From Planctomycetota bacterium (GTDB lineage: Bacteria > Planctomycetota > Phycisphaerae > Phycisphaerales > SM1A02): 64,000 nucleotides of DNA. Under the pieces are notes generated by a model. It did no database searches and was not told where the DNA came from. It worked only from the letters and a program-made list of their open reading frames with translations. Made by a program: the position numbers and the translations under genes. Positions 40,507-48,484 of the stretch are shown here, one piece after another. Where the stretch lies: assembly GCA_016872835.1 (NCBI GenBank), contig VGYX01000002.1, positions 62,001-126,000 of the forward strand, in the 5' to 3' direction. Each line of letters opens with the position of its first letter. Within the stretch, counting starts at the first letter, position 1.

Positions 40507-41907
40507 ATGCTTGCGAAAGTCTTCAAGGCCTACGACGTCCGCGCCACCTATCCGAAGCCGCTGAACGAGAAGCTGGCGTGGCAGATCGGCTACGGCACCG
40601 CTGAACTGCTGCTGGGCGAGGCGCGCGCCGCAGGCCACGACGATCCGATGAGCCGCCACATCGCGGTCGGGCGCGACATGCGCAAGAGCAGCCCCGCGCT
40701 CAGCGATGCGCTGATGCAGGGCATGCAGGACTTCGGTGCCGACGTGCTCGACCTTGGACTCGTCGACACACCCTTCGTGTATTTCGCGATCAACCATCTT
40801 GGATGCGCCGGTGGCGTGCAGGTGACAGCGAGCCACAATCCCGCCGAGTACAACGGCTTCAAGATCAGCCGCGCCAAGGCGAAGCCGGTCGGGCAGGACT
40901 CGGGTCTGACCGAGATCCAGCGGCTCGCGGCGCTGGTGGAACGCGAGAAGCTCGATCCGCGCGGCGGTCATCGCGAGGCACGCGACTTGTCGAAGCCCTA
41001 TCGCGAGCATCTGCTTCGACGGCTCGATCCGCGCCTGCTGGACGGTTCGCGCACGCTGAAGGTGGTGATCGACGCCAGCAACGGCATGGCGGGAACGATG
41101 GTGCCGAAGGTCTTCGACGGTGTGAAGGGACTGAAGATCGAGCGCATCAACTTCGACAACTCGACCGGTGAATTCGTGCATGAGCCGAATCCGCTCGTGG
41201 AGGCAAACCTGTCGCAGGTGCGCGCCGGCGTCGTGAAGGCCAAGGCTGACTTTGGCGTGTGCTTCGACGGCGACGCGGATCGATGCATGGTGGTCGACGA
41301 GCACGGCGAGCCCGTGGGCTGCGACCTGCTGCTGGCCGCGATGGTGGGGAGTTCCCTGAAGGCGCGCCCCGGCGCGAGCGTGGTCTACGACCTGCGCTCG
41401 AGCCGCGCGGTGCCCGAGGCGATCCGCGCGGCCGGCGGCGTGCCCGTGGAAAGCCGCGTGGGGCATGTGTTCATGAAGGCGAAGCTTGCCGAGGCCGACG
41501 CGCCGATCGGCGGCGAGCTCAGCGGCCACTTCTACTTCCAGGACATGTTCAACACCGACAGCGGCGCGCGCGCCTTCGTGGCGGCGCTGAACACGCTGGT
41601 CGAGGCCGGGGGCAAGCCGCTGAGCGCGCTCGTGAAGCCGTATCGCCGGTTCGCGCAGAGCGGCGAGATCAACTTCGAGAACGAGGACAAACTGGGTGCG
41701 CTGAAGGCGCTTCGCAAGGCCTGGCCGAAGGCGAAGGCGCATGAGCTCGACGGCCTGAGTCTGGATGCCGGCGACTGGTGGTGCAACGTGCGCATGAGCA
41801 ACACCGAGCCGCTGCTGCGCCTGAATCTGGAGAGCGCCAGTGCCGCGACGACCGCGCGCATGGTGGAGACGCTGAGCCCGATCCTCGGCAAGCGGGTGGC
41901 GCACTGA
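40507..41907 (+). CDS. Phosphomannomutase/phosphoglucomutase
   Basis: The 466-residue alpha-D-phosphohexomutase interconverts mannose or glucose 6- and 1-phosphates for polysaccharide and LPS precursors. All four active-site motifs are present: the phosphoserine loop 'GVQVTASHNPAEYNGF' (Ser109), the metal loop 'VCFDGDADRCMVVD', the sugar-binding loop 'GGELSGHFYF' (GEMSG type, here GELSG), and the phosphate site 'VRMSNTEPLLRLNLE'. The GELSGH form fits bifunctional PMM/PGM enzymes such as AlgC. It is followed 16 bases later by the membrane ATPase gene on the same strand. Confidence 0.94.
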   Translation: MLAKVFKAYDVRATYPKPLNEKLAWQIGYGTAELLLGEARAAGHDDPMSRHIAVGRDMRKSSPALSDALMQGMQDFGADVLDLGLVDTPFVYFAINHLGCAGGVQVTASHNPAEYNGFKISRAKAKPVGQDSGLTEIQRLAALVEREKLDPRGGHREARDLSKPYREHLLRRLDPRLLDGSRTLKVVIDASNGMAGTMVPKVFDGVKGLKIERINFDNSTGEFVHEPNPLVEANLSQVRAGVVKAKADFGVCFDGDADRCMVVDEHGEPVGCDLLLAAMVGSSLKARPGASVVYDLRSSRAVPEAIRAAGGVPVESRVGHVFMKAKLAEADAPIGGELSGHFYFQDMFNTDSGARAFVAALNTLVEAGGKPLSALVKPYRRFAQSGEINFENEDKLGALKALRKAWPKAKAHELDGLSLDAGDWWCNVRMSNTEPLLRLNLESASAATTARMVETLSPILGKRVAH

Positions 41908-41923
41908 TGCGTGGGGCGTCGCG

Positions 41924-43393
41924 ATGAACGCCGAGGAATTCCTGGAGCGTCATGGCCTTGCCGTGAACCCGTTCGCGGCCGAGGACGCGGTGCAGGACGC
42001 CGTTCTTGGGCGTGCCACCGAGGCGTGGCGGCATCCGGACTTCGCCAAGATCCTGGGGGATCCCGCGCATCCCTCGCCCACGGTCGTGTTTGGCGAGCGG
42101 GGCTCGGGCAAGACCGCGCTGCGCCTGCAGATGGAGCGTGCGCTCGAGACATGGAACCGGGAGCACAAGAGTGACCGCGTGCTCGTGGTGGATCACGACG
42201 ACTTCGACGGCATGCTGCACGCGATCGCGAGGCACGACGGCCTGCGCGAGCCGGGGCAGGCGCTCGAGGGCCTTCGGCTGGCGGATCACGTCGACGCGAT
42301 CCTGCACGGCGTGCTGCCGCGGCTGGTGGATCAGGTCCTCGACCAGCCCGGAGCGGATCTGCTTCGCGCTTCGGGTCTGCGTCGCACGCTGCGTGGTGCG
42401 CCGGTGTCGGTGCGTCGCGATCTGCTGATCCTGCAGGCGATCTACGACCATCCCTCGGCCGCGGTGCGCCGCACGCGGCGGACGCGAAGCGCGATGCGAC
42501 TCGGAGGCTCCAGCGGAGCCACGCTTGCGGGAGTCTGGACACTGCTGCTGCTCGGACTCGCCGCGGTCACGGGGCTTCTTGGGGCAGGTCATCCACCGAA
42601 GTACTCGTTTCTGGCGCCCGCGGCGCTGTTCGCGTTTGGCGGGTTGCTGACGGCATGGGCGTGGCTGCTGCGCAAGGCGCGGGTGTCGCGCGCGTCGCGC
42701 CGGCTCTCGCGCTCCATCCGCGTGCTGCAGCGCGAGCTGTCAAGCTGGCGCGGATCGTTGCATCTGCTGCCGCTGGAGATCCTCGACACCTCGCTTCCGC
42801 AGGATCGTGGCGAGGATCTTCGCTTCGCCATGCTGGATCGGTTGACGCGCGTGCTGCACTGTGTCGGCTACGGAGCGATCACGCTCCTGATCGACCGCGT
42901 GGACGAGCCCGCGTGCGTGGCGGGGGATCCTGGGCGCATGCGCAATCTCGTGTGGCCGCTGCTCTCCAGCCGCTTCCTGCAGCAGCCGGGCCTGGCGGTG
43001 AAGCTGCTGCTGCCGCGTGAGCTGGGCGAGGTGGCCGCCCGCGAGGACAGCACGTTCCATCGCGGCGCGCGGCTGGACAAGCAGAACCTCATCGAGCGCC
43101 TGCAGTGGACTGGGGCGATGCTCGCCGAACTGTGCGATGCACGACTGGCAGTGGCGGCCCGCTCGGGCAGCAAGCCGATCCGTGTGGAGGATCTCTTCGA
43201 TCCATCCGTCGGCCGTGCGCGCCTGTCCGAGGCGCTTGAGCGCGAGGGCACGCCACGCCGCGCCTGCCGTCTGATCTACGCGGCGATCCAGGAGCATCTC
43301 GCGCACACAAACGCGGGAGAACACCGCGTCAGCACGGGTGCGTTGGAGTGGGTGCGCCGCAAGGCGCAGGAGTCGGGCTGGAACGCGAGTTGA
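41924..43393 (+). CDS. Membrane-anchored P-loop ATPase with N-terminal NPF motif, function unknown
   Basis: The 489-residue protein has the opening 'RHGLAVNPFAAEDA' (NPF at 15-17). This is like the start of ExeA/TniB-type AAA ATPases. The Walker A motif is 'FGERGSGKTAL' (Gly57-Thr64), and a Walker B-like 'ITLLIDRVDE' lies near residue 325. Between the two motifs are two hydrophobic helices (about 200-220 and 226-246) joined by a short loop, which would anchor the ATPase core in the membrane. The basic stretch 'AVRRTRRTRSAMR' just before them supports a cytoplasmic orientation. I do not recognise the family. KAP-type membrane ATPases share the idea of membrane helices inside a P-loop domain. 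It lies 16 bases after the phosphohexomutase gene. Confidence 0.75.
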   Translation: MNAEEFLERHGLAVNPFAAEDAVQDAVLGRATEAWRHPDFAKILGDPAHPSPTVVFGERGSGKTALRLQMERALETWNREHKSDRVLVVDHDDFDGMLHAIARHDGLREPGQALEGLRLADHVDAILHGVLPRLVDQVLDQPGADLLRASGLRRTLRGAPVSVRRDLLILQAIYDHPSAAVRRTRRTRSAMRLGGSSGATLAGVWTLLLLGLAAVTGLLGAGHPPKYSFLAPAALFAFGGLLTAWAWLLRKARVSRASRRLSRSIRVLQRELSSWRGSLHLLPLEILDTSLPQDRGEDLRFAMLDRLTRVLHCVGYGAITLLIDRVDEPACVAGDPGRMRNLVWPLLSSRFLQQPGLAVKLLLPRELGEVAAREDSTFHRGARLDKQNLIERLQWTGAMLAELCDARLAVAARSGSKPIRVEDLFDPSVGRARLSEALEREGTPRRACRLIYAAIQEHLAHTNAGEHRVSTGALEWVRRKAQESGWNAS

Positions 43394-43401
43394 AGTCCGC
43401 G

Positions 43402-43578
43402 TCAGGGCTTCGAGGCGTTCGGATCCGCGCCTTCCTGCACGCCCTTCTCGGCGCCACCACCGACTTCGATGGGCTTGACGTTGGTCTTGTCCTTCACGGT
43501 CATGGGCTTCTTGCCGTCGCCGCAGGCGGCGAGGGTCAGCGCGGCGAGACAGGCGGCGACGATGGCGATTCGGTTCAT
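43402..43578 (-). CDS. Very small predicted lipoprotein
   Basis: The 58-residue product has a clear lipoprotein signal ('MNRIAIVAACLAALTLAACG'), with the lipobox LAAC at about residues 16-19. The mature part is a short, charged, probably disordered peptide of about 39 residues with many Lys, Asp and Gly. The start is certain: a strong Shine-Dalgarno AAGGAGA lies nine bases upstream. Function is unknown. It has its own probable promoter and a hairpin in its leader. Confidence 0.75.
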   Translation of the reverse strand: MNRIAIVAACLAALTLAACGDGKKPMTVKDKTNVKPIEVGGGAEKGVQEGADPNASKP

Positions 43579-43590
43579 CGGGTTCTCCTT

Positions 43591-43608
43591 GGCGGCGGTT
43601 GGGCCGCC
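43591..43608 (-). promoter_or_regulatory. Leader hairpin before the small lipoprotein gene
   Basis: GGCGGC and GCCGCC form a perfect 6-bp stem with a six-base loop, ending just before the Shine-Dalgarno on the minus strand. It could modulate access to the ribosome-binding site or act as a weak end for the upstream phosphoesterase mRNA. Confidence 0.35.
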
Positions 43609-43613
43609 CTCAC

Positions 43614-43643
43614 ATTGAATCCGTTGCAGGGGTGTTCCGTCAA
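43614..43643 (-). promoter_or_regulatory. Possible promoter for the small lipoprotein gene
   Basis: On the minus strand TTGACG and TTCAAT are 18 bases apart. The -35 element contains the TGA stop codon of the upstream phosphoesterase gene. Confidence 0.4.
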
Positions 43644-45475
43644 GGCGTGGGGATCGTGCGCAACGCAGCGGGCGCTTCGGTCGGCGCGAGCCAACGCCAC
43701 TGCGTGTGATAAGTGTTGTCGTTGTCGGCGACCCCCACATTCAGACTGGAGGGTGGTCCTGCGGGGACGGGAATTCGGAGTTCGGCCCACCAGCCACCGC
43801 CTGGCAACGAGCCGGATGTCACCTGCGGCGCCCGAGCCGACGCGCTCGCGGAAACCTCGGGCGTGAAAGGCTCAGCGATCGCCCATCCATCCCCCTCGGC
43901 GTCCGTCCAGATCACCTTCACCGCGTCGGCGCCCGGGTCGCGGACGCGACGATCGCCCCTGGCCCTGTCGCCGGGCGCGGACTTCGCGGACACGGAATCG
44001 GCCACCTCGGTGCGAACCACCAGCGTCTTGGTGGTGGCATCGTGCGTGATGCGGACGATCGGATCCGCCTCCAGCGTGTCGTAGGGCGAGGGTGACCAGG
44101 CATGCATGGGCCACGCGGAGCCGTCGGCGGTGAGCGTTCGCCGCACGGCGGGACGGAGCCACTGATAGACAGGAACCACACGGCCCTTGCTGTCGGTGAA
44201 GCGTTCGCGCACCACGATGGTGGGCGGGGCGACCGGGCCTTGGGCGCGCGGCCAGTGCCACTTCATCGGAACGGACACGCTGCCGCGCGCAGGCACCGTG
44301 AAGAGCGCGGGCACGGGATCGAGCCGGTAGTCGGTCTTGGCATCCACCGTGAACGGATTGAACGCGTCGATCGCGGTGCGACTCATGAACAGTTCGCCGT
44401 CGACGGGCCACGCCTCGGGCTCGGTCCAGAGGCGGCAGTCCACCTCGATCGGTCGATCAAGCGGATTCGTGACCTGCAGCGTGATCTCGCCGGAAAGCGG
44501 CGCGCTTGCCTCGGCGGGATCTGGCAGCGTGCCCTGCAGCTTCAGGGAGCCGGGCCTCTCGCGCAGCGCGTACACCCGGTCCTGATCCTCGCGCACCACG
44601 AAGTCCGCAGGCAGCGTCAGTCCCACGGGCTGATGGAAGAGTTCAAGCGTGCCGTCCGGCTCCAGTTGCACGAAGGAGAGATGCTGCAGTTGGCCCGCCA
44701 GCGGGTGCTGGTCGATGCTGCCGCCGCAGGTGCCGACGATCACGTACTGCACGCCGTCGCGTGCGCCGTCGTGCTGCATGCTGTGGAAATGTCCCGCGAT
44801 CACGGCGTCCACGCCCGCCTCCACCAGCGCCGGATGCACGCGCTCGAACCACTTCACGCTTTCGGTGCGCCAGAGCGGCCTGTGCATCAGCAGCAGGATC
44901 GGCTTGCCACGCGCTTTCGCGCGCTCCAGGCAGTTCTTCAGCCAGCCGATCTGCGCGTCGGAGAGCTTCACGCCACCGTCGCCGAAGCTCTCGTCACTGA
45001 AGAGCGCGATCACGCTGGCGCCGTCCAGTTCGGCCATGTACTTCAGCGGACCGAATGTGCGCAGATAGCGGTCGCCGAAGGCCGAGTCGCCCGCCACACG
45101 CGAGCCCGAGAGCACGTCGTGATTGCCCGCCACCGGGAAGAGCGGGGCGTCGAGAGCGCTCGTGATCGACTTCCACTGGTTCGCCTGCCGATCCCATTCC
45201 GCCTCGTCGCGCGTGTAGCCCTGGATCATGTCGCCCACGGTGAAGACCGCGTCGGGGCGGATGCGGTTCAGGTCGCGCACCGCGGCCTCCAGATAGGGAA
45301 GACCCCAGTCACGACCAGTGGTGCGGTCGGGCAGGATCGCGATGCGGAAGGTGCGATCCGGTGATCCAAGCATCGTGACCTGCTCGTCGATCGCGGCTGG
45401 CCCCTCGCGCACGAACGGCGGTGGCGTGGCGGCGGCGAGGGCGAGTGTCGAGAGAAGCAGGGAGCGCAGGAGCAT
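43640..45475 (-). CDS. Secreted metallophosphoesterase
   Basis: The 611-residue protein has a signal peptide (about residues 1-16) and a calcineurin-like phosphoesterase domain. Its metal motifs are 'AVFTVGDMIQGY' (GDxx), 'LFPVAGNHDVLSG' (GNHD), 'ILLLMHRPL' and 'VIAGHFHSM' (GHxH). The first motif, usually DxH, reads 'ILPDRTTGRDWG', so the His ligand is replaced. The C-terminal 300 residues are beta-rich, and the last part resembles a CBM9-like domain that binds sugars ('WWAELRIPVPAG'). The substrate is unknown. A 6-bp hairpin (45478-45493) lies two bases before the ATG, and no Shine-Dalgarno is visible. Confidence 0.88.
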   Translation of the reverse strand: MLLRSLLLSTLALAAATPPPFVREGPAAIDEQVTMLGSPDRTFRIAILPDRTTGRDWGLPYLEAAVRDLNRIRPDAVFTVGDMIQGYTRDEAEWDRQANQWKSITSALDAPLFPVAGNHDVLSGSRVAGDSAFGDRYLRTFGPLKYMAELDGASVIALFSDESFGDGGVKLSDAQIGWLKNCLERAKARGKPILLLMHRPLWRTESVKWFERVHPALVEAGVDAVIAGHFHSMQHDGARDGVQYVIVGTCGGSIDQHPLAGQLQHLSFVQLEPDGTLELFHQPVGLTLPADFVVREDQDRVYALRERPGSLKLQGTLPDPAEASAPLSGEITLQVTNPLDRPIEVDCRLWTEPEAWPVDGELFMSRTAIDAFNPFTVDAKTDYRLDPVPALFTVPARGSVSVPMKWHWPRAQGPVAPPTIVVRERFTDSKGRVVPVYQWLRPAVRRTLTADGSAWPMHAWSPSPYDTLEADPIVRITHDATTKTLVVRTEVADSVSAKSAPGDRARGDRRVRDPGADAVKVIWTDAEGDGWAIAEPFTPEVSASASARAPQVTSGSLPGGGWWAELRIPVPAGPPSSLNVGVADNDNTYHTQWRWLAPTEAPAALRTIPTP

Positions 45476-45513
45476 GTGCGTGGCTTACCACGCGGAGAGT
45501 CCACATGTGAAAA

Positions 45514-45541
45514 CCCCGCCGATGTAAAGAAATCGGCGGGG
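45514..45541 (-). terminator. Rho-independent terminator
   Basis: A perfect 10-bp stem CCCCGCCGAT/ATCGGCGGGG with an eight-base loop is followed on the minus strand by TTTTC. This fits an intrinsic terminator that ends the DUF971 transcript, whose stop codon lies 130 bases upstream, and insulates the phosphoesterase gene. The plus strand lacks a T-run, so it acts in one direction. Confidence 0.8.
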
Positions 45542-45672
45542 CGGAGGGGAGAAAGATGCTTGGTTGGCCACCCACATGGGCGGTACACCGATATCGGCCC
45601 CGGCGGCGCACAATCGTGAATGTTTGGTGTGAGAGGCGTTCCGTCGCAGTGCGGAGCGCTTCGCGCAATGTT
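45542..45672 (-). other. Untranslated stretch between the DUF971 stop and the terminator
   Basis: This 131-base stretch is transcribed from the minus strand if the DUF971 mRNA runs to the terminator at 45514-45541. It contains no convincing gene. It is somewhat richer in T and A than the surroundings and could be a long 3' UTR or the body of a small RNA, but I see no promoter. Confidence 0.4.
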
Positions 45673-46050
45673 TCAACTGCCCAAGGGAGTTGGACTTGTG
45701 CCATCCGGTGCGGAGGGCGCAGAGGTCGCCAGTTCGCGCAGCAGCTGCCATCCGTACAGCCCCGTGTCGTGGCCGTCGTTGAAGCGGATGCGTACCGCGT
45801 AGTTGCCGACCAGCTCGGCAGTGGTGGCGGCAAGAGGTCCAGCGCCAGCATGACGCGGCGAAAGCACGTGGAGCGGGTTCTTCGCCATCGCCTCGCGTTC
45901 GGCGCGTGCCTCGGCGCTTGGACTCATCCTCCGCAGCAGCGCGATCGACAGGAAAGCCACGGTGCCGTCATGAAACGTGACGTGCAAGCCACGCTGCCGA
46001 TCCAGATGGAGGGCGCGCGGCGCAGGCTCGGATGCGTCGAAATGATCCAC
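45673..46050 (-). CDS. DUF971 (gamma-butyrobetaine hydroxylase N-terminal-like) protein
   Basis: The 125-residue protein matches DUF971, the small zinc-binding domain also found at the N-terminus of gamma-butyrobetaine hydroxylase: 'ALHLDRQRGLHVTFHDGTVAFLSIALLRRMSP' (in parts) and 'VGNYAVRIRFNDGHDTGLYGWQLLREL' (in parts). In many bacteria it sits near iron-sulfur carrier genes. The usual Cys residues near RxxCxCA are not visible; the corresponding region carries 'LRRMSPSAEARA'. The GTG at 46050 is the start because a TACGAT hexamer ends six bases before it. It is divergent from pyrF, with 35 bases between the two start codons. Confidence 0.82.
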   Translation of the reverse strand: MDHFDASEPAPRALHLDRQRGLHVTFHDGTVAFLSIALLRRMSPSAEARAEREAMAKNPLHVLSPRHAGAGPLAATTAELVGNYAVRIRFNDGHDTGLYGWQLLRELATSAPSAPDGTSPTPLGS

Positions 46051-46056
46051 GGGGCG

Positions 46057-46062
46057 ATCGTA
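46057..46062 (-). promoter_or_regulatory. -10 hexamer TACGAT for the DUF971 gene
   Basis: TACGAT on the minus strand ends six bases before the GTG at 46050. The pyrF hexamer begins ten bases beyond it on the other strand. Confidence 0.55.
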
Positions 46063-46072
46063 GCGGCCTCGG

Positions 46073-46078
46073 TAGGAT
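46073..46078 (+). promoter_or_regulatory. -10 hexamer TAGGAT for pyrF
   Basis: TAGGAT ends seven bases before the pyrF ATG. The -35 region would lie over the promoter and start of the DUF971 gene. Confidence 0.55.
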
Positions 46079-46085
46079 TTCGCGC

Positions 46086-46946
46086 ATGAAGCCTCCTGGA
46101 CATCCGGGCGACGCGCTGCGCTGGTGGGTTCGCGCGCGAGGTGGTCCCGCATGCATCGGCATCGACCCGGTGCTCGAGAAGCTTCCATCGGCCGTGAAGG
46201 GTGTGACGCCGATCGCACGCATCGAGGCATGGTGCATGGCGCTGCTTGACGCCGTCGAGCCGCATGCGGCCGCGGTCAAGTTTCAGTCGGCGTGCTTCGA
46301 ACGCCACGGAAGCGCGGGGGTCGCGGCACTGGAGCGTTGCCTGCACGCGGCGCGCGGTCGCTTTCTGGTGATCCTGGACTGGAAGCGTGGCGACATCGGC
46401 GTCAGCAGCGAGCACTATGCGGCGGCGGCGAACGGTCCGTTGGCGTGTGACTTCGTCACGGCGAGTCCTTACCTGGGCGCGGACGGTTTCGATCCGTTTC
46501 TCAAGCTCGGGCTCGGGGTCTTCGGGCTTGTGCGAACCAGCAACGCGTCGGGCGACGTGGTGCAATCGCCGGTGATGGCCGCAGGGGGCACCGTGGCCGA
46601 GATGGTCGGCGCGTTCACCTCGGCGCAGGGCGAGGCATGGCGAGGCGAGTCCGGATGGAGTGCGCTCGGCGGCGTGGTGGGCGCGACGAAGGCCGCCGAC
46701 GCGGCTCGTCTTCGCGCGCAGATGCCGCACACCCCGTTCCTGGTGCCGGGGTTCGGTGCGCAGGGTGGCGGATTGGACGACGTGCTGGCGTGCTTCGACG
46801 CACGGGGCGAGGGCGCGCTGGTCACGGCCAGTCGCTCGGTGATCTACGCGTCAGGGCCGGGGGCATGGACCGACGCGGTGCGCGTCGCGGCGCGTGACTT
46901 GTGCGAGCAGCTCGCTGGGGCGCTCGCGTCTCGAGTCCCGGCGTGA
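46086..46946 (+). CDS. pyrF: Orotidine 5'-phosphate decarboxylase, type 2
   Basis: PyrF makes UMP from OMP in the last step of pyrimidine synthesis. The 286-residue protein is the longer, type 2 form (about 270-290 residues). The catalytic loop is 'VILDWKRGDIGVSS' (DxKRxDI). Other landmarks are 'ACIGIDPVLEKLP', 'AVKFQSACFERHG', 'FVTASPYLGADGF', 'VFGLVRTSN' and 'FLVPGFGAQGG'. It starts a run of seven genes on the plus strand with overlaps or short gaps to 55131. The stop overlaps the GTG of the next gene (GTGA). Confidence 0.93.
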   Translation: MKPPGHPGDALRWWVRARGGPACIGIDPVLEKLPSAVKGVTPIARIEAWCMALLDAVEPHAAAVKFQSACFERHGSAGVAALERCLHAARGRFLVILDWKRGDIGVSSEHYAAAANGPLACDFVTASPYLGADGFDPFLKLGLGVFGLVRTSNASGDVVQSPVMAAGGTVAEMVGAFTSAQGEAWRGESGWSALGGVVGATKAADAARLRAQMPHTPFLVPGFGAQGGGLDDVLACFDARGEGALVTASRSVIYASGPGAWTDAVRVAARDLCEQLAGALASRVPA

Positions 46947-48484
46947 GACGACTGACCCCGTACGCGTTGGCGCTGCTTGCGCTGATCGCGCTTCCGTTTC
47001 TCGTTCGTGGCGGTGCATCGCATCGCGCGGCCGTCGAATCCGGTCCCGAAGTGATCGTGATCACGCCAAGCACCGAGCAGATCCGTGACGAGCTGGGCGA
47101 GGCGTTTGCCCTGTGGCACGAGCGCCGCTTCGGCACGCGCGCGCGCGTGATCTGGAGCGCGCCCGGTGGCGCCGTGGAGATCCGCCGATTGCTCACCAGT
47201 GCATGGGAGGCACGGTTGCGTCAGGGCCTGCCCGTGGGAGGTGATGCCGACGTGCTGCTGGGCGGCGGCAGCTACGAGTTCGAGACCCTGAAGCGGCCGG
47301 TCGAGGTGCGCGTGGGCGGCCAGACGCGCACCGCGAGCGTGCTGGAGCCGGTCGTGCTTCCGGCCGACGTGCTGGCCGCGTGTTATCCGCAGCCGGACCT
47401 CGCGGGGCAACGACTCTACGACGCCGACGGATGGTGGTACGGCGTGGCGCTCTCGACCTTTGGAATCGTGTGGAACGCCCCGGTCCTGGATCGGCTTGGG
47501 GTTCCGCCACCCACGCGATGGGCCGATGTCTCCGACGCTCGGCTGCTGGGATGGTTCACCATGGTGGATCTGTCGCAGTCCGGCAGCGTGCTGGCCGCCT
47601 TCGACAACATCGTGCAGCGCGTGGGCTGGCGGAGGGGGATCGCGATTCTTCGCCGGGCTGCGGCGAACGCGCGCACCTTCGCGCCCAGCGGAACGCGTGG
47701 ACCGCTCGATGTCGCATCCGGCGATGCGGCCATGGCGGTCGCGATCGACTTCTACGCGCGCGTCGAAGCGCAGGTGGTGGCCGCAGCCGGTCACGGTGAC
47801 CGCGTACGTTTCACGGTGCCTGCGAATGAGAGCGCCATGGATCCCGATCCAGTGGCCATGCTTCGCAACCCGCCCCATCCCGAGATGGCGCGACGCTTCA
47901 TCACGTTCTGCTTGACTCCAGACGCGCAGCGGCTCTGGCAATTCGCGGTGGGAAGCGTGGGTGGCCCGCGATGGTGGGCGCTTCACCGCATGCCGATCAT
48001 GCGCGCGCTCTATGAGCAGGAGGCGGATCGTTTCGTCGATCCCGTGAATCCGTTCCGGGACGCGAGTGCGCCATCACATCGTGCGGCGGGCAGCCGCGCG
48101 GTGCTCCTCGCGCTGTTCGGTGCGATGGCGATGGAGTCGCAGGAGGCGTTGCGCGCCGCGTGGCGGGTGATCGTGTCGCATCCGGCCTATCCGCGGGAGC
48201 GAGGCGGACTGGTGATGGCCGCCGACGTGCAGGATGCGGCGCTGCAGGCGATGTTGGAGCGGTTCGACGCGTTGCCCATGGTCCCGTCGCCGCAAGGCAC
48301 GCTGAATGTGGGCGATCCCGCTTCCCTTGAGTCGATCGAGCGCGGATGGATCCGGGGGGGCTGGTCGGGCGAAGCCCTGTGGAACCCGCAGGATCGACCG
48401 GCGGAGGCGTTGCGGGCGCTCTGGCTCCCGTTCTTCGAGGACAACTACGACGCGATCGTCAACCGCTCGACCCCACACCCATGA
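46943..48484 (+). CDS. Extracellular solute-binding protein (ABC-type, iron(III)-transport-like)
   Basis: The 513-residue protein has an N-terminal hydrophobic segment ('YALALLALIALPFLV') that may be a signal peptide or anchor. A periplasmic binding-protein fold follows, of the family that includes FbpA/thiamine-type proteins: 'VIVITPSTEQIRDELGEAFALW' (in parts), 'GGDADVLLGGGSYEFE', 'GVALSTFGIVWN', 'WADVSDARLLGWFTMVD', 'FITFCLTPDAQRLW'. No permease or ATPase gene is adjacent. The ligand is unknown. About 180 C-terminal residues form an extra helical region not usual for the family. It overlaps pyrF at the start and cinA at the end (ATGA). Confidence 0.82.
   Translation: MRRLTPYALALLALIALPFLVRGGASHRAAVESGPEVIVITPSTEQIRDELGEAFALWHERRFGTRARVIWSAPGGAVEIRRLLTSAWEARLRQGLPVGGDADVLLGGGSYEFETLKRPVEVRVGGQTRTASVLEPVVLPADVLAACYPQPDLAGQRLYDADGWWYGVALSTFGIVWNAPVLDRLGVPPPTRWADVSDARLLGWFTMVDLSQSGSVLAAFDNIVQRVGWRRGIAILRRAAANARTFAPSGTRGPLDVASGDAAMAVAIDFYARVEAQVVAAAGHGDRVRFTVPANESAMDPDPVAMLRNPPHPEMARRFITFCLTPDAQRLWQFAVGSVGGPRWWALHRMPIMRALYEQEADRFVDPVNPFRDASAPSHRAAGSRAVLLALFGAMAMESQEALRAAWRVIVSHPAYPRERGGLVMAADVQDAALQAMLERFDALPMVPSPQGTLNVGDPASLESIERGWIRGGWSGEALWNPQDRPAEALRALWLPFFEDNYDAIVNRSTPHP

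Noticed and set aside
45485-45751. Small minus-strand reading frame across the terminator at 45514-45541
   Set aside because: It runs through the terminator stem and the end of the DUF971 gene, and its composition is not protein-like.
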